This document shows, in pieces, positions 35,801 through 46,269 of a DNA stretch of 64,000 bases. Every line of letters begins with the position of its first letter. Within the stretch, counting starts at the first letter, position 1. The notes below the pieces were generated by a model, which did no database searches, had not been told where the DNA came from, and saw only the letters and a list, made by a program, of their open reading frames with translations. The position numbers were made by a program, and so were the translations under genes. This DNA comes from Branchiostoma floridae (lineage: Eukaryota; Chordata; Leptocardii; Amphioxiformes; Branchiostomatidae), in assembly GCF_000003815.2 (NCBI RefSeq), contig NC_049983.1, positions 13,143,153-13,207,152 on the forward strand, written 5' to 3'.

Positions 35801-38368
35801 AATTGGTTCCACATATGACATTAGAAAATCTACGCTTTGAGCACCGGATTTGTTGAGCTTTAGTAGTTTTTCTATATATATATATGTGAGTGTGTGTTCT
35901 CTACTCTGGATATTAATTTTCTTATCGTTTTTAGATCGGCAAGTTTTCAAGTCTTTCTGTTGTGCGTGAGATGTACTGGACCGCATCGTGGATCGTTCTG
36001 CTGATCCTGCTGTTGGTGGATTCTCAGTCCTTCCGAGTGGGACCAGCAGAGTTAGACAGTATTCTCCAGGGGTCTCCAGTGTCCTCTGAACCGGTATCAG
36101 CAACAAAGATACTGATCATGATATGGATCATCGGTAAGTGGTATTATTTTTCTTGTTTCTCTCAAGTCTTCATTGCAGCTGGCGCCGTCGGCTTGTTGTG
36201 ATCCGCAGCAGTGTACCATAGCTGTGTACCATAGCTACCGGATGGGGGTCACTTAGCCGAATATGCACTCTATAGTGCATGATCTGATAAGCTCTGATTC
36301 CTTCTCAAAGTGATTTCATGCTTTCAACTACGATAATTCAGCGATTGAAGTACGTCAATAAGAATTACGAAAGCAGAATCTAATATGATTCGTTTGGCTT
36401 TGTTGTAAAATGCAGGGTTCCTTTTTCAGACATAGCGTGGAAAGACCTGCAAGAAGTTCGAAGAGAAGGCCTGGTGGACCACTTCAAGCAGCTTTGGAAC
36501 ATTCTGGACTTTGTGATGATTTCGGTCTACCTAGCACAGTTCACTCTCCGGCTTGTGTCACTTTTTCAGGCAAGAGGGCATTTGGTATTTCGAAAGAAGA
36601 ATGTAATTTTGAATCAACCGATTGTAATTTGGTATGTTGAGCGGTCTGTGATGTTGACTTTTTATATTTTCATTAGCTCGACATACGTTCCGAGCAGAAC
36701 ACGGTCGCCGATGATTGGACACACAAAGCAAATGAAAGCAGATTCCAGCCGGTTGCAGTCGCAGACGCCCTCTTCTCCATCTTCACAATCGTCGTGTTCA
36801 TCCGAGCCTTGTCTCTGTTTATTTATAATCGTTTCCTGGGGATGCTGCTGATCTCCATCGGACGAATGGCTGTAGACATTATGAAGTTCGTGGTCCTGGA
36901 TGGACTGATTCTGTTCGCCTTTGCTCTCGGTTTGAGCCAGCTGTACTGGTTCTATGGGACGATGCACCAGTACCTCTGTTCCAACTATTCACAGAGCAAC
37001 CTTCAGGCTTTGAGCTGTTCAAAGTCACAAGGTTTTGACACGTAGGTAATAATTAAGCTTCTCACTTAAAACATAGTCCAAGGTTTTTTTAATGACATTC
37101 AATTCACATAATAAGAAAATCAGAGATGTTGATATGACTGTGTAAAATCTACGCTACCTGTTCATTTATTCCTTGCGTTCATTTTCAGACTATTAAACTC
37201 GCTGCAATCCCTGTTCTGGGCTGGGTTTGGTATTGTTGACCTGTCCACGCTCGAGCTGAAGCCGGGTACCAGCCCAGTCAACGTGTTCCAGATACAAGAA
37301 TGGCCTGTCATCGCAGAGACTGTCGGCAAACTGGTGTTTGGGCTGTATGAAGTTATTGGGGTGTTGGTTCTCATCAACCTCCTCATCGCCATCATGAGCG
37401 ACTCATTTACGAGGACAGAGGTACTCAATAAAAATGCACTGGCCAACATAACCGCTAAGATATGATAACTTTTGCATGGAAGCCCTCATTTAGTAAATCA
37501 CGCACATTGCATTGGTTTCGTTTATTTATATCATATTGAATCCGGCAATTTTATGAAGTTACGAAAGCACCTTCATGTCTGACCTGAATGTGTTCCAGGA
37601 AGTAAAGCGCATTGACTGGGGCTTTGTGGTGATGAAAGACGTGCTACGCTACCTGAAGGTGGACATGTCCTTACCCCCACCCTTCGGCTTGATAATGTCC
37701 GTGAGGAACGCTCTTGTCCGCCCGGTGTTGGCATTGTGTGGTCGGCGAAACAATCCTCCTGATACAGACAATAATGTAAGTATTAAATGTCATGGGCAAC
37801 AATTTTTATCCCTCGTATGGTATCTGAAATGTGCTTTAATGTTCTGTTTGACGATCGACCACTGAAATGATCATGAGTATCTGATAGGATAAGTACCTCC
37901 TGCCACCAAGTTCCTTGTTATTTCTGATATTTGCTCAATTTCTTTTATAGTGGCCATTGTTTCATCTTTGTCCTTTTTGTAACATGCATATTTCCCTCTC
38001 TTACTGAGATATCTACTTTTGTTTTAGGTGGAGAGAGCTGTTAGTCCATCACAATCATCACTGCCAGCGAAACAGGATGTGTACAAAGTAAGTATGGTGA
38101 TGATGATGATGATGATGAAGTAAGGGATAAATTATCTATACTGGAGATTCATCTGTACACACACTCATCGTACTGTCTGAAGGATATATCCTTTATCTTT
38201 TTATCTGATATACAAACATCATCAATTTTGCTTTCACATATTGAAGATATTGAAATGATTACATTGTTTCTTTGAGTTTTAATGACTCCGTCGGTGTTTT
38301 CCCCACAGATGGTTGTTGGCAGTCTTATGACCAGATATTTGCTTCGCAAGGAAAGGAGTCGGGAATAA
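32898..38368 (+). CDS. TRPC-like cation channel gene E
   Basis: Exons: 32898-33212, 34758-35219, 35498-35683, 35935-36133, 36430-36569, 36677-37041, 37189-37420, 37599-37775, 38028-38087, 38309-38368. The CDS is 2196 bp (731 aa) and open throughout. It is gene C's duplicate: the intron 2 and intron 4-5 sequences nearly coincide. The S5 motif reads GLSQLYWFY where the other copies have GLNQLYWFY. Exon 7 begins LLNSLQSLFW rather than IFSALQSLFW. The stop is TAA, after a CTG-to-CGG change in the last codons. The exon 5 donor is GC. A GAT microsatellite lies just after exon 9 (about 38096-38118). Intron 1 keeps about 0.5 kb that gene C lacks. Confidence 0.87.
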
Positions 38369-39781
38369 AAAAATGAAAGGACATTTAGAAGATTTAGTCG
38401 TTCCTTGAATGTACGTGTATCGTGAAATCATATTATGAGTCAACATTTTCCTCAATGCTAGATGTTTCATTGAACACTGATCTCGGATTTAACCATGTAT
38501 GGAACGGCTAGGGAGGTAGAGATCGTTAAATAACTTCTGTAACTTGTCTGTAAGCAAAACGTAAAAAGTGAACAACATGGTTGTGTCCATTAGTATTTGT
38601 AAAGTTTTTATCATCGTTTGGAAGAGACTAAATATACATTCCAAGTGTTATCAGAGGGATTGTGCCAATGTCTATTCTTACTTCGTAAGCCTGATATACC
38701 CTGTCTGTTAGCTTCTTCATAGTTCGTGCAAGCTATCGAGTGGTCAGCGGTCACACACATTGTGTTGTAATCTCAGCTCTGTTTGCTTTAGATTGCGGTC
38801 AGTGATATGTAAAGTAGATGAGGACATTGTGGACGAAGATCTAGAGATTATTTAACTATTCATATACATATGTACACTACAAAAATAAAGTGTTTTCCTT
38901 GACATAAAATGACTATGTCCAGCTCTTTATGCAATATTTATGTCATCTAGTTATGTTAGGTTGTACTGACTCAATTGTACCTAATCCCTCATGATGGGAA
39001 GATGTCCATGCAACGTAATGTCCTGAATGCTTCACTGTTTTTGTCCCAAAGACTAGGGGCATTATTAACATTATTTGCTAAGCTGTATTGAATTGTTGCC
39101 TTGTAATTCCGAAAGCTTGATGTACAATAGCATTGTTGAATAAACAACACGTGTTCACGACATCCTTTTCCAGAGTTTGGGGTGGGTAGCGTAACTGCAG
39201 GGTTTGGTCCAATCAAATCATGTCACGCTACTGATCGTGTAAGCTCGCAAAGGCACTCAACACGACTTTCCACACCTGTCACCTCATTCAGGTGGAAATG
39301 ACTATCCAGATTAGTTAAGGGACGCCCACCACATAGCACGTTAAATTGGGTCCCGTGGGTGAGGAGAGCCGAGCACGTAAATGAACCCACCACATCTATC
39401 CAAAAGAGTAGGAACTACCTTTACATTTTGTCTGTCCTTTGTATGTGGCATTGTTAGAATAAGTTATTAACTTGAGTACAGTGCCACATTGTCCTCGTCT
39501 GTCTTAAAGCAAAGAAAACATCGTTGGGCGACCTATCTGGTCGTTGATCGGTTGTTAGGCAGACCTTATGTACATGTATATATAGCTAGCGGTGAAAAAA
39601 TCTGAAGGCAGTTTCATTTTATTCTCCTCCATACCGAAAACCAAAACATGCCTTACGGCAAGACTTAGGCACTTACTGGTGCCGACAAAGCTTTTTCCCA
39701 GGCTTAATTCGTGACATAGATCTATTCAACCGAAAATGCTTTGTGCTGTACGATGCGCATAGAAAACATACATACACCAAA
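38369..39781. other. E-F spacer and F upstream region
   Basis: The A-E type upstream block is absent. Instead this spacer is homologous along its length to the F-G spacer, including 'aatccctcatg..gggaagatgtcca' (about 38984) and 'gacatagatctattcaaccgaa..atgctttgtgc' just before gene F. TATATATA at 39577-39584, about 200 nt before the ATG, is a weak TATA candidate. Confidence 0.5.
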
Positions 39782-42700
39782 ATGGAGGCACGTTTTCTGG
39801 GTCTCGTTCGCGATAACGACGTGTTGGAAGTAACTGTGGCGCTTTCTGAGGTGAATGGTATCACAGACTTTCCTCTTGACCTTGGGTCACTCCGGGACAA
39901 GTTCGGCAGGTCTGTACTGGAGCTAGCCGTGGACAGCGGGTCGCGGGAAGTGGCCGAGGTTCTGTTAGACCACGGCGCACCTATTGGTGACGCGCTGCTG
40001 TACGCAGTCGACAGACAAGACGTCGACGCTGTGCGGATCTTGCTGCAGAGAGAGATCATGAGAGGTCCAACGTACTGCGTGGACCTTGAGGTTAGCAAGT
40101 GCATGATAACGTAGGAGTGTGTCGTAATATATAAAAGAAACTTAGCTGTGCGATGTTTGATAGCTAGATGCCTTGGACACTTTATTATGCAGTAAATACA
40201 AAGAGTCTTCAGTGTCATCCACAAAAGAGGAGCGTCGTCCCTATTTTTGTGTCAAAACTGCACGATTCTTATATTCTATATTATGTCAGTTATCGTCCCT
40301 TAGAAAGTAAGTATGTGAGCGAAACGCAAACATGTGACATGGGCCGTTACGTTGGCTCACATCACATTGTATAGAGTGATATTTTGGGGCTAAGCAAACT
40401 GTCTACATGTTGGATACATGAATGTGACGACCATTCAAATGCCATGTTGTGAGCGACAGTGAGTCGATCATCTTCAAAATCCGGCCACCTGTCCAAAACG
40501 GTCATACTGTTCGGTCCTCCTCCGTCTTGAGATGCTTTGACTGTACATTAATATTTGGGAATTTTTGGTCGCAGACAGAAAGACGACCTTTTGAAAGTGT
40601 CATCAAATAGATTATCTATGTAGAGTAACAAAACCTACGGTGCTGTATGATCTCTCCTTGACCCGTGTACCCAGCATTAATTTCCTGTTACATACATTTA
40701 ATCTCGCAGGATGGCAGCAGCGCCTTCCCCAGCTACATGACTCCGGTCATGCTAGCAGCCATGAAGAACAACTACGATATCCTAGAGATGCTGCTTCAAG
40801 CTGGCTTCCCTACACCTGCGCCAGACGACTACAAATGGACAACCGACATCAGCGAGTCCATCGCTTGGCTGGACGCCTACCGTGCGGTGTGCAGTCCGTC
40901 CTACATCCTCCTCACCAGCACCGACCCGTTCCGTACGGCCTTCCGGACGGCCAAGGCTCTTCGGGACGTCCTTTGGAAGCGGGAACAGTACCGGCCTGAG
41001 GTGGAGCAGCTGGCGGACCAGTGTGAGACGTTCGCGTATGAGTTACTGGGGGAAGTACGGTCAACTAAGGAAATCGAGGCCATTCTCGGCCACCCATGCA
41101 CCCCAGAGGACTCTACGTGTGGAAAATCCACCTCTACTCTGCGTTTAGCCATGGACCTCCAGTTAAAGCAGGTTTGATGCTGAACCCTATAGCAACTTGC
41201 AATACACCACAATATGTATGATTTTAATTTTCCATCGCTCGTTCTGATTAAGGGCCATGTAGATATACAATTGTGGGTCGTTGTTTATGTTATTGATTTA
41301 TTTTGTCCTGATTTGATCATTGCAACATTGCTGTCTTTGTATACGTGATGATTAGTTGGTTTAGAAATGATTATCATTGCTGTTTGATCATTTTCCATGG
41401 CACGCCAACCGACTCGCCCCTTCCACTTTTCTCAGTTCACGACACACCCTCTGTGTATTGACCACGTCGAGAAGCTGACGTACAAAAAGATTATTGACTA
41501 CGACCAGTCCTTCAGCGGATGGGAGCAGGCGTCCTCTGCCTACGGCATGGCTATCAAGGCGATACTCGGGCTGGCGTATCCATTCCTGTGCATGGCCCAC
41601 CTCCTGGCACCCCAGTCAAAGGTAAGACAGTTTATCAGCAGTTACGTGCTGTATGATTGTGTAAAAGGCAAGGAATAAGTTACGTCGATGATGATTAGAC
41701 ACCCAGGTAATAAGATACACTAAATAGCAATTACTCAAGCAACTTTGAAGATGTAAGGATATCCCGTCATCACAATGTCAATGCCGTAAAAAGATGTTAT
41801 TGGTGCCGAATACTTCGCTTTGCTATTTCCTAGATCGGAGCGTTTTCGAGCATCCCTGTCGTCCGGACGATGTACTGGACCTACTCCTGGATCATCCTGC
41901 TGGTTCTGCTGATGGTGGAGTCTCAGTCCTACCGAGTCGGTCCGGCGGAAATAGACAGCATCGTCAGAGGCACCCCTGTACCGTCGATAAGAATATCTCC
42001 TTCCGCAATACTGATCATGATATGGGTCACTGGTAAGAGCACATGGCAGCAACATATAATCCTTTATTCCTGCTGTTTGTTTTGAGCGAGTTGTTGATTT
42101 CATATTTGATGAAAAGCTTGACTCAAAGTAACTTTCTTTATCTCAGACATCGCATGGAAAAATTTGCAAGACGTTTGGAGCGAAGGCCTGATGGAACATT
42201 TTAAACACCTGTGGAACATCCTAGACTTTATGATGGTTGCTGTTTTCCTGGCACAGTTCACCCTCCGGGTTTGGGCATCTTTAAAGGTGAAAACGTATCC
42301 GTAATTTCAATTCTGTATTCCGTAATTTCAATTCTGTATAGATAAATACTTGACTATATGTTGTGATTGCCGTAGTCTCTTTGTCGTTTGTTTCTTGTCG
42401 TGCCAAACGTTCTCATGTAGGGGCAAGCTGATCTGGACCTATTCTCAAGTTTGGACACTCTAGCAAAAGAACAGAATAGCATATGATTATCTATGATAAA
42501 AACTGTTTTGTTTTATCCTGTCTAAAGCTTGATGTCTACTCAGCGGATAGTACGGTGGCGGATGACTGGGCACGCAGAGCAAATGAGAACACCTTGCAGC
42601 CGATTGTAGTTGCGGATGCCCTCTTCTCCATCTTCACGATCGTCGTTTTCATCCGAGCCATATCGCTGTTCACCTCGTATCGCTTTCTGGGGATGCTGCT

Positions 42701-44442
42701 GATCTCCATCGGACGAATGCTCATGGACATCGCGAAGTTCATCGTCTTTTCCGGACTGATCCTGTTTGCCTTCGCGTGCGGCTTGAACCAGCTGTACTGG
42801 TTCTACGGGACGATGCACCAGTACCTCTGTTCCAAATACTCAAAGAGCAACCTACAGACGGCTTGTTCGAATTTATTTGGTTTTGACACGTAAGTGACCT
42901 TCAAAATTACAGGTGTAACTAACATGTACCAAGTCTACATGTGTCTCTAGAATGCCAGTTGACCCACCACAAATCTTTGTTAGATCACCAGCAATAGTAG
43001 ATGTGGATCACACTGTCCCACACATGACCCAATGTTTACAGACTACATCCATCGATTTTGATTATGGATAAGTTGCTCTGACTGAGTGAAGGAAATCCTT
43101 TGACACCAGTCAAGGTACTAGCTCTTCATACAAAAGTATCAATGTTTTCCAGAAATGGACTTGAATCGTCTGCTACCGTAACAAACTAACAGGATTTTGT
43201 TACGGTTAACGTTAACACTTTCCAAGACACAAAGATCACTGCACTCTTGTACATGTACAACTTTATCGCATGAATCATATGTGGCCCAAATGAGTCATGT
43301 TAAATTTCATTGTAGCTGCGTCTCCTTTTCAGACTTCCCAACTCCCTACAAGCCCTGTTCTGGACTGGCTTTGGTGTTCTTGACCTGACTACGCTTGACC
43401 TGAAGCCAGGTACAAGTCCCGTGGACCTGTTCCAGATACAAGAATGGCCTGTCATCACAGAGACTGTCGGCAAAGTCATCTATACCGTGTACCAAGTCAT
43501 TGGTGTGTTGGTTATCGTCAATCTGATCATCGCCATCATGAGCGACTCATATACCAGAACAGAGGTACTCACTAGAGTGGTTGTTTCATGTGTGTGTTTT
43601 ACCCACAAAGACAGAGCATATTATCTTACACTTTTTTACGCCTAATTTCTTACATGTATGGAACGATAGCATCTAACTGTGTGGTGGTATTTGCAGACGA
43701 TTCAAATGTCTCTCCACTGTGTTCCAGGAGGACAAACGCACTGACTGGGCCTTTTCGATGATAAAACAGCAGTTGTACAACCTTGATGTGGACGTGTCCC
43801 TGCCGCCACCCTTCGGCCTGATGATGTCCGTGAGGAACGCTCTTGTCCGCCCGGTGTTGATATTGTGTGGTCGGCGAAACAATCCTCCTGATTCAGACAC
43901 GAACGTAGGTTTCAACTTGCAATGGCTAAAACATGGCAGCTAATTCCATCCTTCATGAATACATGCGTATGAAAAAAAGACCATGGTATGCAAACTATGT
44001 CATTGTTCTGGCTGAAAATGGAGCGCTAAACTGATATTGAGTCTGTGATAGACCAGGTGTATCCTTGTAACTTAGTCACATTTTCCTTGCTTTGCTTTCA
44101 CATTTGATTTTAGAATAGTACATTTTTGCGTCTCGTGCTAAGATTTCAAACGTTTCATTTATTTTAGGCAGAGAGAGCCGTCCACCCAGCTCAGTCATCA
44201 CTGCCTGCGAAACAGGATGTGTACAACGTAAGTATGGGATAAATCAACAGAGTTAACACTAGTGCCATATATGCACACTCGACGTACTACGTGCAGGATA
44301 TTTTTCTTGATCTTGTTTTGACACATTGGAGATGCTAACATGGTTCCATCTGATTACTTCGTTGCCGCTTTTTTCCATACAGATGGTTGTTGGCAGGCTT
44401 ATAACCAGATATTTGCTGCGCAAGGAAAGGAGTCTGGAATAA
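39782..44442 (+). CDS. TRPC-like cation channel gene F
   Basis: Exons: 39782-40090, 40710-41171, 41436-41621, 41834-42032, 42147-42286, 42528-42889, 43333-43564, 43728-43904, 44168-44227, 44383-44442. The CDS is 2187 bp (728 aa) with all phases matching the other copies. The upstream frame is open from a GTG, but the paralogue-aligned start is the ATG at 39782. Protein divergence from A-E is clear in exons 3-7, for example SLFW replaced by ALFWTGFG in the pore. Parts of exons 1, 2 and 8 remain almost identical at DNA level. The exon 5 donor is an ordinary GT (AAG|gtgaaa), unlike A-E. The tail ends RYLLRKERSLE. Confidence 0.87.
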
Positions 44443-45214
44443 ATGGAATGAAGGGACAGTTGTAATTGTATTTATTATCAATCTTTTAATCTCAATCTCG
44501 TTAACCATCTGCCTTTTATAGACATCTTAATTTTAATTGTCGTAATGCGAAACTTTGTTGAAATAACCCACATTTATATACGAATCTTACGTTGCCATTT
44601 TACTCTATTATTTCAGGTATTTTGCTAGTTTTACTAACTGCAATGAAAACAGTTGGTTACTTGGTTACTTGAATGTATATGCATGTTATTAAATTGAGCC
44701 AACATTCTCTTCGATACTTATATATATACGCTGAGCACCGATCTCAGCTTTAACCATGGAGAAGCTGGAGATAAAGATGTTACATTTATCTGGAAGAAGG
44801 CGATGGTTCTAATGCCCGCTTAATACTATATAGTTCTTTTTGTCATTAAAAATGTTATTAGTGTGATTATGTTAATGCAAGCTCTTACTTCACATACTGT
44901 AATTAGCATACACTCTGTTAGCCTCCTCAAAGCTGATGTAAGCTATAGAGCAGGTAGTCAGTAGGCAAACACAGAATTTCACCCCATTTGAATTGTGCTG
45001 TAACAGTTGCTATGTTTTCCTAAGATTATGTTGCGTGTTATTGAGACAGATGACCGAATAACATTGTGAACGAACGATGAGAGATTATCAAACAACTCAC
45101 ATACGTTAAAAAAAAGTAATGCACTAGGAGTTTGTCTGACAAAAAGGACTGCAATGCTTGTCCGGTTCCTCGTCAAATATTGATGAAATCTAAGATTACA
45201 ATTGTACCTCACAA

Positions 45215-45640
45215 TCCCTCATGGGAAGATGTCCAGTGTGTAGCATAATGTCCTGAATGCTTCGCTGTTGTGTTTTTGTTCCAAGTGCCGGGGATATTAT
45301 ACCGATTCCGCGTTGTCTCGTAACTCCGGAAGCTTGATCTGAATTAGCCTAGTCATTGTTGAACAGACAACAACGCTTGTTCCGTTGACGACAGTAGATC
45401 CCAATCTTGATGTGGCTTGTTCTAGAGCCAATTATCTGCATTTCATTCTCCTCCGTAATGCCAACCAAAACACGCCTTAAGGTAAGACGTAACCACTTAC
45501 TGATGCCGAGAAAGAATGCCCTTTTACCCAAGCTGCATTCGTGACATATAATAGATCTATTCAGCCGAACATGCTTTGTGCAGTGCAATGCGCATCAGAT
45601 AGCCTCCATACAAGAAAAAGAAAGCACATTTCCTTGTTCG
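45215..45640 (+). pseudogene. relic 5' end of a lost F-like channel gene
   Basis: This segment matches the DNA just upstream of gene F (about 38985-39781): 'gggaagatgtcca', 'gtcctgaatgcttc.ctgt', 'ccaaaacacgcctta.gg.aagac', 'cttactgRtgccgaSaaag', 'gacata..atagatctattca.ccga', 'atgctttgtgc' and 'gatgcgcat'. Homology continues faintly into the first codons ('gcacatttccttgttcg' against 'gcacgttttctgggtctcgttcg') with no start codon, then stops. No further exons follow before gene G. It looks like the left-over start of an array member removed by deletion or unequal crossing-over. Confidence 0.6.
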
Positions 45641-45997
45641 TGGTAGGCTAATTATTCCTTTTCCGTAAAGCAATCATTGTGTCCAGTTCGCGGTGAAGTT
45701 TTTTTTTCATGAATGAGTGTTGAAAATGATGTATGTACGTTACAAGTGATAAACAAAAGAATTAATGGATTTAACGAGTAACAAATGTATCTTCAACGTT
45801 ATTTGGTGATTTTTAGATTGACAGTGTAATTAAATTGTTTAACTATTATGAAATGCTTTGTTTGATTTTCTAATGCGTTTTGTACCATGCCCTGAATTCC
45901 ATTTGAGACCTAACTAGTATAAAGCAGTTCTACTAAACTGTGAATACCTCGAGGGTACTGCGCAAGAGATCTCTTAAACTCACTATGGCCCGGAGAA

Positions 45998-46005
45998 TAT
46001 ATAAA
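45998..46005 (+). promoter_or_regulatory. candidate TATA box of gene G
   Basis: TATATAAA in a GC-flanked context ('cggagaatatataaattg'), 265 nt upstream of the gene G start codon. Motif match only; a 5' UTR of about 230 nt would be implied. Confidence 0.3.
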
Positions 46006-46269
46006 TTGAATGGAGGCTTCATATCATCTGTAGCAAAACCTGATCTCAGCACTCCTGTTGCCGATCATATCAAGTTATGACGGGATGTAAACCATCCGGG
46101 ACTGCACGTGCAAACACACTTGTGGCCATCCCAAGGCATCTGGATGTGCTCTCCTTATAATCATGACTACACGTGGTCAAGCGCCAACCATGTTTAATGT
46201 CGGATCTTTCATAAGAGTATTACCCTGCATTACTCGCCTTTCAATGTCATTCATCTCTTAATGTTGACC

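Larger units (their letters stand above)
44443..46269. other. F-G spacer with relic gene start
   Basis: The first 1.2 kb parallels the E-F spacer; a relic 5' end of an F-like gene lies at about 45215-45640 (separate entry). After it come about 630 bp of unrelated sequence leading to gene G. TATATAAA at 45998-46005, about 265 nt before the ATG, is a reasonable TATA candidate for G. Confidence 0.5.

Noticed and set aside
35633-36106. 157-codon frame on the - strand
   Set aside because: It runs antisense to gene E exons 3-4 and the intron between; no independent support.
39673-40224. 183-codon frame on the - strand
   Set aside because: It is the antisense shadow of gene F exon 1; similar antisense frames occur opposite exon 1 of the other copies.
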